This document shows positions 1 through 11,559 of a stretch of 64,000 nt of DNA, in pieces; position 1 is the first letter of the stretch, and every line of letters begins with the position of its first letter. The notes under the pieces are model-generated. The model did not search any database. It saw nothing but the letters and a program-made list of their open reading frames with translations, and had not been told where the DNA came from. This DNA comes from Amborella trichopoda (lineage: Eukaryota; Streptophyta; Magnoliopsida; Amborellales; Amborellaceae). The DNA is taken from positions 1,010,081 to 1,074,080 of the forward strand of contig NW_006497600.1 of NCBI RefSeq assembly GCF_000471905.2, in the 5' to 3' direction. The translations under genes were made by a program, and so were the position numbers.

Positions 1-329
1 TTTGTATAAGGTGTCAACCTTACATTATTGAAGTAAGGTGCACCTCAAAACTACGCTAAAAAGTAGTTTCCGTGCTGCAAAGCCTTACGATGATATAAAA
101 ATCTATTGTTGCCTCCAATTATGAAATTTAAAGTTCCAGAAATGGTGATGATCAAGCACATCTATAAAGACCTGAAAATCTTGAAAATGGACAGTCTAGA
201 TAATGTGTTCGAAGATGGTCGAGATCATCAATTTGAAGCTTTTCCAGCATAGGAACAACCTTCTCTTGTGGATTTTTAGGGCATGGTACTTGCACAGTCT
301 AACCTTGACACCTGATATAAACTTTTTCC
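1..329 (-). mobile_element. 391-bp MULE-type MITE, copy 1 (subfamily B)
   Basis: The left terminal repeat begins at or before the window edge (TTTGTATAAGGTGTCAACC). The right end reads GACACCTGATATAAAC. The inner part carries the family hallmarks in reverse orientation (AATTATGAAATTTAAAG, then CTTGAAAATGGACAG). The middle is internally deleted at about 205-215, so it is shorter than the usual 391 bp. Non-coding. Confidence 0.75.
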
Positions 330-870
330 TATATAAATTTTTTTTAACTTTTTATTGCTTTATTTATTTAGTTTTAAATTTTTTTAAATTTGTGGTTTTA
401 TTATTAGGGATGATTAGAAGGTGATTTGGGGTTTAATGGTGTTGGGAGCTTCCTAATCAAACTTGAGCAAGTTAGAGAAGTATTTCAATGGATTAGGCCA
501 AATTGGGAAGTTTTAAAGGCGGGCAAATAAGGAGGCTTCTAAGGAGGGAACCATTTTGGGATTTTGTATATTAAAACGAATTTCTTAGAGTTTCAGGTAT
601 TGCCTTGGTGGTGGATAAGGGTTTTTTTAATGTTCTAGGGCTTGATTAAACTGTGAGGATTGGACTATGGTAGGCTTGGACTTGCTTAGTATGGTCAATA
701 GTGGGATATTGGGTGGACTTGGGGAAATTTTTATTGATTTTAAAAGAAGGTGGTCTTGGGATTGCGGTTGAGTTTAAGAATTGGGTCAGTAAAATGAGAT
801 TTGAACCGTTAAGGGTTTTATTTTTTTCGGTAAGTCAATGGGAAGACAGACTCTTACCTATTCTTTTAAT
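330..870. other. Intergenic DNA, no gene seen
   Basis: No convincing coding sequence. A stretch at 727-752 (TTTTTATTGATTTTAAAAGA followed by AGGTGG) recurs at about 6137-6162, which suggests both belong to one old dispersed repeat, but the flanks are too diverged to define it. Confidence 0.4.
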
Positions 871-958
871 ATAGATTAGGGAGTTAGCTTTTTTTAAAAG
901 TATTAGTAGGTGGTATAGATTAGGGAGTTAGCTTTTTTTTAAGGTGTTAGTAGGTGGT
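871..958. repeat. 44-bp tandem duplication
   Basis: Two nearly identical head-to-tail units (871-914 and 915-958), each starting ATAGATTAGGGAGTTAGC and ending TTAGTAGGTGGT. They differ by a few bases in the T-run and after it. Confidence 0.85.
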
Positions 959-1039
959 ATCCACGTGGTAACTAGGTATGGGGGTGCGCCCCATTGAGAT
1001 GATGGCATGTACATATTTATGTAATTTATGAGAATATAA

Positions 1040-1345
1040 AAAAAAAAATACACAAGGCATCCAGATCAATTGGTCAATGGCTCACTTGATCTAAGTTAGA
1101 TGGCTGAACGGGGAAGAATGTATCGTCTATATAATAGGGGAAGTATAGAAACCTATTCATAAAAAAATATAGTAGAGGAAATATATAAACCTTTATGGGG
1201 AAGTATAAAAATCTATTCATAAAAGATATAGTAGGTGAAATATAAAAATCCTTGTATGGAAAAGTATGTATCTTCGATATAATAGGGAAAGTATACAGAC
1301 CTATTCATAAAAGATATAGTAGGAAAAATATATAAACCTTTCTAT
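1040..1345 (+). repeat. MITE end fragment with about three tandem ~60-bp units
   Basis: The unit GGGGAAGTATAGAAACCTATTCAT..ATATAGTAGAGGAAATATA is repeated about three times with variation from about 1133 to 1345. The preceding CAGATCAATTGGTCAATGG and CTCACTTGATCTAA match the right part of the element at 43892-44301. This is therefore probably an amplified fragment of that MITE family. Confidence 0.6.
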
Positions 1346-2320
1346 AAAAGAGTAAATATAAGTTGAGACCATTTACTTTTGACATAATGAAGTCACACTT
1401 ATCATCAACAATCAAATATGAAATCAAATGGTTAAAGATGTGATATGCACAATGTTGAATGAAACTTTTTTTCGAACTTTGTGACTCATTTTTATTGTTT
1501 AGATTTAAAATTTAATGGCTAAAAACGATTGCAACCTTCTTAGGTAACAAATAAATAATTTTTACGAGTATACACAATTCATTCTTAACCATCATTTCTT
1601 TCACTTTTCACTATATATTCCACTCCCTCTTACTTCTTTTTCCTATTTATTACTTCTTCACAAACTCTTCCTCTTGTAAAGATTTTCACCATCTATTACA
1701 TCCCCTTTTAAAAACTTTGTATCTTATTGCTCTTGTCCATTAAAAATCAACTTTCAGTTAATAAATCCCCTCTTAAAAGCGTGGTATCTTATTCCTTTTG
1801 CCCATTAATAACTTACATGGGATGAAATAGATAAATATAATGGTTTTAATCCAAATTAGTAGGATGAAATAGATAGATATAAGTTTTTAATCCAAATTAG
1901 TAGATAGAGGAGATGATAATATCACGTCCAATATCTTACTCAATCTGGTTGATTAAAATATTAAGTGGTTTGTTCAATAATATTTCTTTACGAAATAAAT
2001 TCAAAAATTTAAAGTTCCATTTTTTATATAACAAACACGAAAGAACAAGAAGCGGGCAAAATGGATATCTTGAGAAAAAACGTGGAGCATATATCAATAT
2101 GCACAATTTACGTCTCCTTGTGGAAGAATACTATCCCCATCTGCGAAAGGACACAAAATACCCAATAAATAAATAAAGAACAGAAAAAATAAGTATTAAG
2201 AGGAAAAACTACTTGCAATTCGTTATCGAGCACTTGTGTTGCTCATTTCATGTGAAACTAATCACATGATTCATCGAGTACAACAAAATGTGGTTTGAGG
2301 GTTGAACCAGAGCTCAGCCA
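1346..2320. other. AT-rich intergenic DNA, no gene seen
   Basis: It contains two similar 30-40 bp pyrimidine-rich stretches near 1700-1810 (CCCCTTTTAAAAAC.. and CCCCTCTTAAAAGC.., each followed by TATCTTATT). An open frame at about 1913-2176 has no recognisable domain and AT-driven composition, so it is not called. Confidence 0.4.
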
Positions 2321-2513
2321 TAGGGGCCGGGCCGGGCCTAGGCTAAGGCCACGATAGGTTGGTCCCACCATGGCCCCGGCTGGGACTTTTTGTTTTTTTA
2401 TCTTCTTTATAACTGATAGGCCCAACCCACTCTTGATAGGGCTAGTGCCTCTTTGGCCTGGCCAAGGTTGGACCAGCTCGGATCAACACCGAACCAGCCC
2501 GTTGCTAGCCCTA
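2321..2513. mobile_element. GC-rich hAT-like remnant
   Basis: It starts TAGGGGCCGGGCC and ends GTTGCTAGCCCTA, an inverted TAGGG/CCCTA arrangement around GGCCC-rich sequence. The ends resemble the TAGGGGTGGCAA type termini of small plant hAT elements. No clear 8-bp target duplication was found, so the assignment is tentative. Confidence 0.4.
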
Positions 2514-2675
2514 TTATCGGGATAAAATAACCAATTATTTGTACACTAACTCTTGTCAGCAAAGTGTTCAAAAACTCCCTGAATACGACCCAAAGTCACT
2601 AGAGTTACTATTAACTCCGTGGGCTCGAGTCTAGAACCAGAATTACAGGAACCAACCCTACCCATATTTTAATAT

Positions 2676-3066
2676 GGGTGCGGTTAGTATAGAGCCTTTA
2701 AACAATCAAAATAAAGCACACTTTTAAATAGTATCGAGAAATGTGCTTGCAATGTTGAAAATCTTTGTGATAGTCCTAAAATATATTTTCATCTCTAATT
2801 ATAAAATTTAAAGCTTAAAAAATAGTGTAAATCGAGCATATCTATGAAAACTTGAAAATCTTGAAAATTGACGGTTAAAAAATGCATTACAAGATGTACT
2901 ATTTCCAAAACTTGAAATTTAATTTTTTTTCTCATGTCCATGCATCTTGAGGTCGAGATGATCAATTTCAAGATGTTTGGACATCAAAACAATCTCTTCT
3001 AATATAATTTTTGGGGTGCACACTAATTTGATTGTTTAAAGCCCCACACTTATATAAACTTTGTCC
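2676..3066 (-). mobile_element. 391-bp MULE-type MITE, copy 2 (subfamily A)
   Basis: Full length, with ends GGGTGCGGTTAGTATAGAG and ATATAAACTTTGTCC. Flanking 9-mers TTTTAATAT (2667-2675) and TTTTAACAT (3067-3075) match at 8 of 9 positions, a Mutator-type target-site duplication. Non-coding. Confidence 0.85.
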
Positions 3067-3516
3067 TTTTAACATACTCCACCAAGTTGAGTTGACTGAC
3101 ATGGGCTTGGGACGCTAACAGTTCCCAACCAGGGTACTTGGAAAATTTATGTACGGGCACATTTTGGACACCTTTATTACATTATGCTTCGAGTTTTTGT
3201 TGAAATGACGCTGAGACCACCCCTACCTTACCCCGGACATTCTAACAACGTAGAGGTAGGAAATCCCGCAAGTTTTATATTTCTTTTATTCAATGTCCAT
3301 CCGAATTCAGGGGGTTGTTCAATATTTCTAATGTCACACAACCCACCTTCCTAAGCTATAGAAATATTTGATTAATTATACATAATTATTGAAAGTTTTA
3401 CATTTAATTAGTATAATAGAATTTAATTATTATAAAAGAATTTAATATAATAAAATATTGAAATATTTAATATATAGAAGTGACTAATTATTAGAATATT
3501 TTTCTAACATAAGAAT

Positions 3517-3922
3517 GGGTTACGTTAGGCTATACCACTTGTGATGTATACCCGTAAAGTCCTCAATATTTACGGACACCTAGATACCCTTATCATTTAA
3601 TGTAGTAACTTTTTGTCTAGAGGCATTTTAAGTAATTAGTCAAAGGTAAATATACATTCTTAATAGAAATAAAAATATTTATTAACAATAGTGGACAATG
3701 ACGTCACCAACATGGTGTGTGACATCACGATGTATTAATTGTGTTTTAACTACCAATAAAATACCATAATTTTTTATATAAATATCCATTCTACCTTTCT
3801 AAATGACAAAAAATGCTATCACTTGAAAATTTCGTTTTATAATTCAAGGGTATTTAAGTATCAAAAAATGTTGAGGGCTTTAAGGGTATACACCACCAAA
3901 TAGTGTAGCCTAACAAAATCTT
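3517..3922. mobile_element. 406-bp MULE-type MITE, second family
   Basis: Long imperfect terminal inverted repeats: left GTTAGGCTATACCACTTGTG with GTATACCCGTAAAGTCCTCA, and right TTGAGGGCTTTAAGGGTATA with AGTGTAGCCTAAC. Direct repeats ATAAGAAT at 3509-3516 and 3923-3930 flank the element (8 of 9 bases of a presumed 9-bp duplication). A related fragment lies at 32884-33072. Confidence 0.8.
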
Positions 3923-4297
3923 ATAAGAATATACCAAATTATTTGATTCGAATTGGAATCGTCAAGTAATGCATAATTGTTTACTCCAAACAAGAATTGA
4001 TTATGATTAAGCCATATAAATTGTTTCGTAGATGTGGGTCATGTCTTCATAATTTTTATTAATTTGTAATTGAAATTTTATGTAACTCAATTAATTTTAT
4101 TTATGGTTGTTTGTATTTGAATTTCTTTTATTTTTCAATTGATTTTCCTTTATTTGTATTTGATCTTTTACTTTTTATTTCTAATTCTCTATATTTTAAA
4201 GTAGAAAAAATATTCTATTATTCTGGATTCTATTATACTAATTCAACTCCATTATACTAATTATATAGTAATAATTCAATTAATAATAATTACTTAG

Positions 4298-4688
4298 GAG
4301 AAAAGTTTATATAAGGGTGCAACCTTAAAATGTAGAACTACAGATGCACCTTAAAAATCCATCAGTAAATGTTCTTTTAATGTTGAAAAAAACTCTAATG
4401 GATCATCTCGACATCGAGATGTATGACTATGAAAATAAAAGGATTTTGAGTCCCAAAAATGGTGCATCTTACAACACATTATCTATACCGTCCATTTCAA
4501 GATTTTCATATGTTTATAGATCTACTTGATTTTAATCATTTTTTGAGTTTCAAATTTTATAATTAGATTTGAAAATAGATTTTAAGATAATCTTAAGAAT
4601 ATTTTAAATCAAAATTATATGTTATGATAAAATTTGAAGGTGCGCCTTAAATAGATTGTAAGGTTGCAACCTTGTGGCAACCACACCC
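4298..4688 (+). mobile_element. 391-bp MULE-type MITE, copy 3 (subfamily B)
   Basis: Reference-quality copy. Perfect 9-bp duplication ATTACTTAG at 4289-4297 and 4689-4697. Ends are GAGAAAAGTTTATATAAGG and GGCAACCACACCC. It carries an internal near-palindrome CATCTCGACATCGAGATG. It is exactly as long as copy 2. Confidence 0.9.
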
Positions 4689-4697
4689 ATTACTTAG

Positions 4698-5658
4698 ATG
4701 AGTATGATATTTTTAAACCTCATCATCAAGTTAGAAAGTTGAGATGTCCAATACTAGAAATAACGAACATCTCAACAGATAAGCATGTTCAGTGTTCTTG
4801 ATATCGGAATAAAAGAACAATAGAGAATTTGTCCGGTGTTGGAAATGTTGGATAGGCGGGCATTTATGGGAAAAAAGAAGAAGCCACATGGTGGGGTTGG
4901 TCTCTGAATAATTTTCAGAAAAAATTGGAGCATCCTATAATAAACGAGTCCAAAGTGTGTCCGAACGTAATTTTTCCTACTTTAAAAATTAAATTTTGTC
5001 ACTATTAAGGTCTAACTTTATTAGTGAATGTTATGTTTAGGGCAAAGCAATCGAGATGTTCCCTGTCGAGGAACTTGCACTGGTTCAATGAAAGGCATAC
5101 TTTGGTCCAATTCTCGATTCCTCACGGACTTTGGTGAATTTGAAATCAATAAGCTTATATCTTTTCCAAATTGTTGAGTGGTACGTGTTGTCGTACTAAC
5201 ACTCGCCACATTATCTTAAAATTTGGACGAGTCGACTCACAATTATCCGAGTTACTCAGACTTGACAATGTGCTAAGTTCATAAGGAACAAACCAAACTT
5301 ATAGATTTATTATTACTTGTACAGCCTTAGCCGAGTCTAAGACAGACTCAGGACTCGAACAAGTTTGTACTAATATTGAGTTTGTTTGGACAAACTCATA
5401 CTCAAGACCCTGTTGAGTCCAGAGACTTAAGAGTTGCTCACACCATTGACCAAGTTGTTGAGCAATATTTCATCCATTGTTTATAGCAATGAGAAACTTA
5501 CCAACTATTAAAATGAAAAAAATCAAGAGAAAAAATGTACGAAATGCAAGATTTGAAAAAAAAACCGATATCGAAAAACTAACCCATTTTAGGCATAATC
5601 GCCACCGTCTATGCTTCATCTCTATTATTTATTCTGTACTGAATTATTAAGCCATAAA
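4698..5658. other. Intergenic DNA, no gene seen
   Basis: No coding sequence, RNA gene or bounded repeat could be recognised. Short open frames here have no domain-like composition. Confidence 0.4.
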
Positions 5659-5934
5659 TAGGGGCAGGAATTTGGTTGGGTCGTAAGGGCCTGAACCTAG
5701 ACAATGGACTCGACGGGTCTGGTCTGGGTCCACTAGACCTTGATTTGACCGGGTCTGAGTCTAGCTTGAATCCTATCAGATTGGGTAGGGTCCGGATCGA
5801 GGCCAATCTGGGCCCACCCGAACATATTATTATAAATTATACATAAATAATATTAATTATAAGTACAAAATACACAAATTAATTTTTATGTATTTTTACT
5901 TTTAGACGCGGACACCAACTCATTCCCACCCCTA
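5659..5934. mobile_element. hAT-like non-autonomous element (TAGGGG termini)
   Basis: Inverted ends TAGGGGCAGGAATTTGG and CATTCCCACCCCTA enclose GGGTC-rich then AT-rich sequence. The termini resemble the elements at 7143-7372 and 21470-21654. No 8-bp duplication is recognisable. Confidence 0.5.
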
Positions 5935-6890
5935 ATCCCTATCCGTAAGTGTAAAATTCTGGGTTTTGTGGGGGTGGCTCTCAATGTACGACATTCTCTA
6001 TGAACACCAACTACCCTTCCAATTCTTCAAAAGATTCAAAGAGCAAGTGACAATACTAGCATTCTCTCTTCACCATGCAAGATGGATCTTATGTGGTCTC
6101 TCTAGTGCGGTATTGGATGGATTTGGGACTCTTTTTTTATTGATTTTAAAAGAAGGTGGTGTGGTTCAAGCTTCAAGGTGTGGTTGATACATAGGGTTTG
6201 AATCCTAGGGTTCTGTGGTTTGGTTAAAGTGGGTATAAGGTTTCTAGGAACTCCCTTGGCTGAAGTAAGTGGTCCAAAAAGAAAGACAATCAAAAGTATT
6301 TTGGAAACAGCAAAGAACAAATAAAGCACACCAAGAATATCTAGAAATTAAGAGATTCATTGAGAGATTGGAAAGGAGCAAACCTATAGCATCACACAAG
6401 GTATACAATCTCATTCATGCCCATTTTGGTTCATTTTTTTCATTTGTATTCTCTTTAATCATATTGAAATCGATTAAATAGAGGTATTTGATCCATAAAA
6501 TAAAATAAGATATAATTAAAATCGTGTCTACGAGTGCCTTGAGATTGATTTCCCCATAATAAAATAAAAAGCTCCAGTTTGGGTTAATTTGACTCAATTG
6601 AATTTTCTGTCTTTAGTTTATTAAAATTAAAGTTTGCAAGTAAAAGTGAATATCCTCCTAGATCATAATGTAATTTGGTTAGATTATAAGGGAGGTCTAG
6701 TCATGCTTCAATATTCTAGACATGCTTTCATTTAGAGTAAAGATAGGTCTCCTTAGTGGAGATAGATCATCTAACTTTCCCTTGCTCTTCTTATTTTTTG
6801 CTGCCAAATAATTTATTTGGGTGTTGGAATTTAGAGTCTCTCCCAAGCTAAGCATAATAATTGCTCCTGCCAATTTATGCTGCTCTCCTC
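5935..6890. other. Intergenic DNA, no gene seen
   Basis: Short frames near 5966-6187 and 6269-6481 lack any recognised domain. A sequence shared with 727-752 occurs at 6137-6162. Confidence 0.35.
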
Positions 6891-6940
6891 AACCCTAAAC
6901 CCTAAACCCTTTCCTCTCTCTCTCTTTTGCTCATATAAAG
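6891..6940 (+). promoter_or_regulatory. Promoter-like block: telomere-type repeats, CT tract, TATAAA
   Basis: Nearly three telomere-type repeats (AACCCTAAACCCTAAACCCT, 6891-6910) are followed by a CT-rich tract and TATAAA at 6934-6939. The layout resembles a plant core promoter or an LTR promoter. No open gene follows within the next kilobase. It could be the relic of an LTR or a dead gene. The call rests only on motif layout. Confidence 0.3.
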
Positions 6941-7142
6941 AGTCAATCCCTCTTCATCAACATAGGCACATGTGGTTGATGAGTTGAGAGTCCTCATATA
7001 TCCAAAGCCATCTCATAAAGCTTTGGATTTAGACAGCCTTTCACTTTCTTTAGAAGAGATATTAGGGAAAGTGCATGAAAGAAATTGTTTTTCCTTTGTA
7101 GATGTGTTTTTTATTAGGAATGGGCTTAGCAGTTAGGTTAGG

Positions 7143-7372
7143 TAGGGGTGGCAATGGGTTGGATCGGATCCCAAAAATATCATATGGGACCTAGACTCAG
7201 ACCCAAAAATACAGTGTGGGACCTGGGCCCAGATTCCAATCCGAATAGTGTTCGGGTCCAAGATTTGGACCCAGACCTGACCCACCAGGATCAGTATTTA
7301 GACCCATACCCGAACCAAGATGGGGTCAACCCCTCAGGTCCCACGTCGGGTCTAGGTCCATTACCACCCCTA
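7143..7372. mobile_element. 230-bp hAT-like non-autonomous element
   Basis: Terminal inverted repeats TAGGGGTGGCAATGG and CCATTACCACCCCTA match at 14 of 15 positions. The inside is a run of GGACC/GGGTC-type motifs. The flanking 8-mers AGGTTAGG and CAGTCAGG agree at only 5 positions, as expected for an old insertion. An open frame spanning it is a by-product of the repeat. Confidence 0.65.
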
Positions 7373-8564
7373 CAGTCAGGATAGTAGGTGTCACAACACG
7401 ACATCTTGAATTCCATTCCTATCATGGTTAAAAGACTTTTGGCCTACTGAATTACCTAAAAAAAATTATTTTATATTTTCTTTGTTTTTATGTTTTATAC
7501 TTTCATAATCTCTTTGAAGTCGAGGATACGAGAGAGAGCCAAAAATCATTTGTACTCTTCCTATACTTACATATGTTCTTCATAACAACCAACGTTAACA
7601 AACCCCACCTAAAATTTCAGGTATGATTCTTCTCTTTCAAAAGATGCAACACTTTTTACATATTTTCATGTCTTCTCTGGCCTGTGTTCATCTGAAAATT
7701 GACTCCCCACTTTCCATTAGTTGAAATTTCGTAAGGTTTTCTTTCACGTCAAAATCTCATCTAAGAAGAAGACGTCCGCGACTTTTTTGTTTTTTTGTTT
7801 AATTTCAAGTGTTCTTCTTAGTCCTAGGATTATGTGGATTATGGACTGTTGTTTTTTATTTTTTATTTTATTTTTGAGATTTAGCACAAGCTTTAAAATT
7901 TTGGCTCGTATTGTCCATGTAAATTGTATTGCTACTAAAATTGATGAATGAAAATCTGGGTTTTGTGGAGATATTGTGTTTCCTAAATTAATATACAATT
8001 GCACATTTATCTCAAATTGTCCTACACTTGATTTTTGCAGTATATTTTATTATGACGAATAATTTTTTTCCCCATCGATCTCAATCCGGATTGTTGATTC
8101 CGGATTTGAAATTCAGAATCGTCGATCTCTTAGATGCTACTAAAAAATAAAATATAGGGTAAGGTCATGTAGAGAACCGAGGTGGATTAAAACTTCCGCG
8201 GCATGCATTATCATCACCATCATAGAGGTACCTAAAGGACTACTTTTGTAGGTAATGTTCCATATCATCGTCAAAATACCTCGACTCCCTTTGCTTAAGT
8301 TTTTTTTTTTTTTTTTTTTTTTTTTAATGAGGGCTTCCCAATTAAAGGGCCAAGCTTTCTATGTATCTCCACGTATGTAATTTGTAACTTTTTGGAGACA
8401 TATTTTGAAAGGATAGACGGCTGGATTTGAGTTGATAATAATATCATATATTAATTATGGCTTGGCAAATACTGTTGCTTTGAAAGTGTGATATTATTCC
8501 TAATTCACTCGAATCAATATTGAACACTGTGGGTTTATATGCATGTATTGATGCATATAAACTT
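7373..8564. other. Intergenic DNA with a T26 homopolymer
   Basis: No gene was recognised. A T-run of about 26 bases at 8300-8325 could be the tail of a minus-strand retroposon, but nothing recognisable flanks it. Near 8533-8562 there is a 12-bp perfect inverted repeat, GTTTATATGCAT / ATGCATATAAAC. Confidence 0.4.
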
Positions 8565-8895
8565 GGGGAAAAGTTTATATAGAGCTTAGGCTGTAAACAA
8601 TCAAATTAAAGCCTCAAAACTTTCGTTAGACGACGCTGTTTTGATGCCCAAATATAATCAAATTGATCATCTTGACATCAAGATGCATGGACAAGAGAAA
8701 AAAAATGGATTTCAAGTTTTGAAAATAAAGCATCTTGTAACACATTTTTGGACCGTCAAATTTCAAGATTTTCAAGTTTTCATAGATGTGCTCGATATAC
8801 ACGATTTTTGAAGCTTTAAATTTTATAACTAAAGATGAAAATATAATTTAAGGTTATCACAAAACTTTCGTATTGAAACCATATACTTTCACGTG
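8565..8895 (+). mobile_element. 391-bp MULE-type MITE, copy 4 (subfamily A, right end lost)
   Basis: The left end GGGGAAAAGTTTATATAGAG and the subterminal CTGTAAACAATCAAATTAAAG are intact. The interior is colinear with other copies up to TATTGAAACCATATAC, after which the right terminal repeat is missing. Confidence 0.8.
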
Positions 8896-9010
8896 CTAAT
8901 TTCTCAGTAGTGGGTTCTTTTTGCCGCTCCTACAAATGATATTTTCGGCCTGAGTGACTGGGCAAAATGAGGGTGGAGATTATCGTATGCACTAGAGGTA
9001 AAAATTATGG

Positions 9011-10240
9011 GAGAGAATAGGACTATTTTCTTTGTGCAAGGCAAGGAGAAAGATCTGTTTGCTCTGGAAAATCGTTGTGTTAGAGTTAGAGGTAAGTCAT
9101 TATCTCTTGACTTTTAGAAACCTTCATCTTAAGGAAAGTCAATGGATTAGAATTTTTAGCATCCGCTCCTACACTTGTGATGTTGATAAATTTACACTGA
9201 GTGGTGTTAATTTAAGGTTTGTGAGAGTTAGAATTTGGAAATTGTGTGGTCCCAAGATGGTTAGGTTAGGTGGGCTAAGAGTCGTTTTCTAGAGCTTAAG
9301 GAAACGAAGAAGCCCAATCTGGCTGTGAAAGCTAACTTTCACCGGCAGATTGAGAATCATGGAGGGAAGGTGGTCTCTCACCATCGTGCTCAGGCGTCGT
9401 GGACTCAGGCTAAAGCTGTAGATCCGATGGGTGGTCGCCGTAATAAGCTGACTTAGCACCATCGACGAAAGAGGAATTTTCAAGGAAGAAAGAAGGGAAT
9501 TCAAAATTTAAAAATTAAAAAATGTTGGATTCCAGTGGATTATTTTGCGGACAGTAGTGAAGGATTTTCGATTTCTACTAGGTTGAATGAGTCAATCGGA
9601 GTCGAAGGTCTACACAGCTACTGCGATCCTGCAAGTTCACATATCAGTCCAAATCTTAACTTCACCCAAATAAGCTGTGTATCGGATTTGAGGCACGAGG
9701 AGTTATGGAGAAGCGCGACGTGGCTGCCTCAGTTGAGGGGGTGGTTATCCCGGTGATTAAGCCCAGCTGCTGAGCATAATATCAAACCCAGCTGCTGAGC
9801 ATAATATCTCGGTGGTGGTGACACTACAGGAGAAGGCTGAGGTGAAGGAGCCCAAGAACCCCATAGAGCATCTATTGTTTTCGACAATGGGATGGATTTT
9901 GAGGTCCCCATTGGTGCGGTCTTTTAAGGCAATTACAGATAAAAAAAATGCAAGAAAGAAGGAGTGTTAGGCACTAGAGAAAGAGTTGAAAATTACAAGT
10001 GGGAAGACCCCAATGAAAGAAGGGGGAAAGTCGTCAAATGGGAAGGGCTCGGGGCTTTCTTCCTACTGAAGTAGCTGCTAAAGGAGTTATAATACCAAAT
10101 GAAGATGTCATTGAAGTCAGTTCTGGACTTGCGTCTTTTTCTGATTCCTCAGCTATGGAGGAAGCAATGGACGAGACAATGTAGGTGTTACTTGAAGAGG
10201 TTTATTTCGGTACTGGCATGGACGGCCTAGGTTCTTCTTC
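9011..10240 (+). pseudogene. LINE ORF1-like region (broken)
   Basis: It lies directly upstream of the endonuclease. A recognisable coding start reads FFVQGKEKDLFALENRCVRV in one frame, then decays through multiple stops. Later open pieces (about 9290-9470 and 9535-9756) also look formerly coding. It is assigned as the nucleic-acid-binding first ORF of the LINE by position. No zinc knuckle could be identified. Confidence 0.5.
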
Positions 10241-10252
10241 TTATAAACCTTT

Positions 10253-10927
10253 TTAATGTTAATAATTTTGTGGAATGTAAGAGGTTTGTTCGACCTCAAG
10301 CGTAAGGAAGATGTCACTTTTTTTGTCTGTAAATTTAAGCCAACAATGTTGATATTGCAGGAGACCAAACTCAGTCTCATTGGTGTCGGGGCCGGGTCTG
10401 TGGATTTTATGGGGATTGACTCTGCTGAGGCTTCTGGGGGACTGTGAATTTTATGGAATCCGACAGTTCTTTTTGCTTTATGAGAAAAGACAACTTTTTT
10501 GTTACTGGTTTTGTGAGGCCCAATGCTGGTTTTCATTGGGGCTTAATGAATGCATATGGGTCACAATCTTTTGCTTTAAAAAGATTATTTGTCAATGAGA
10601 TGCCAGATTTCATGCAGAATTTTAACCATCCAATATGTATAGGGGGGATTTTAATTTTATCTGGTGGCCGGATGAGAGTAGTTATGGAGGACCTATTACC
10701 TCAACCATGAGTCAATTGCTTCATTGAGACCAATGCTCTGATTGATCTTCCTATTCTGGGTACTGAGTTTACCTGGACCAATGGAAGTATCTCGAACTTG
10801 TCGATGTCCAAACTGGATAGGTTCTTGGTCTTTAGGGAATGGTCATATTCCTTCCCCTTGGCTTCGGTTAAAGCCTTACCTCAGTTGTCTTCTGATCATA
10901 CCCCTTCAATGTTGTGCTTGAAAACTA
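10253..10927 (+). pseudogene. LINE apurinic-type endonuclease domain (broken)
   Basis: Exonuclease-endonuclease-phosphatase fold motifs are visible: NVRGL and then LILQETKL near 10265-10375, a GGDFNFIWWPDES-type motif near 10645-10680 that needs one frameshift, FTWTN near 10768, SKLDRFLV near 10807, and SDHTP near 10890. In L1 elements this domain nicks the target DNA to prime reverse transcription. Reading it here needs at least two frame changes and one internal stop, so it is inactive. Confidence 0.85.
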
Positions 10928-11559
10928 TTTCAGAGGGGCCAAAACCTTTTAGGTTTGAAATAGGTTGGCTTTACGAGAAAGAAGTTGTAGAGATAAATAC
11001 AATATCTATTGGATCTCTTGACTTCCAACTCCATAAAAAGCTTTTAAACATCAAACACAAACTAATTGTTTGGAAAAAAGAAAAGAGGTACCATATCAAA
11101 GGTAAGATAGATTAAGTGTTGAGGAACATTGAACTGCTGGACAATACTGCTAAGAATGTTGGGGTATTGCCTGTGAGCAGATGGTTTGGGATATAAATGT
11201 AAAAATTAATGAACTTCAGGATCTTCGAAAGGTAGAAGAGATGTATTGGAAGCAAAGGTCTTGAGTTAAGTGGCTTGAGGATGGGGATCTTAATAAAAAG
11301 CTTTTTCATGCTATTGCTTGGGCACGCTGTAGACAAATTGATGTTTCTAGATTGCTGATTGATGGAGTAGAGCCTAAAGACAATATTGGAATGACAAGTG
11401 CCATTATTAATCACTTTCAGAAAGCGTTCACTTTGGAAGTGAAGTTCACCCCTTCGTTGAGCAGGGTGGCTTTCAAAGTACTCCCCTCTAATTTGCAAAG
11501 ATCTTTGGGGGATAATGTTTCAATTGAAGAGTTAAAGAAAGTTGTATTTTTACTGCCAG

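Noticed and set aside
1133..1345. CRISPR-like regular repeats
   Set aside because: Units are degenerate, contiguous without unique spacers, and the genome is a plant; this is a tandem-duplicated MITE fragment.
1913..2176. 87-codon plus-strand open frame
   Set aside because: No recognisable domain, Lys/Asn/Ile-rich as expected by chance from AT-rich DNA, and no promoter or splice context.
4344..4529. 61-codon open frame
   Set aside because: Entirely inside MITE copy 3; other copies at the same position have stops and frameshifts, so it is not coding.
5609..5806. Arg/Pro-rich minus-strand open frame
   Set aside because: Shadow of the GC-rich hAT-like element at 5659-5934.
7148..7384. 78-codon Pro/Asp-rich open frame
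   Set aside because: It covers the 230-bp hAT-like element from end to end; the composition comes from its GGACC/GACCC repeats.
11112..11498. 128-codon minus-strand open frame
   Set aside because: Antisense to the linker and RT region of the LINE, which clearly reads on the plus strand.
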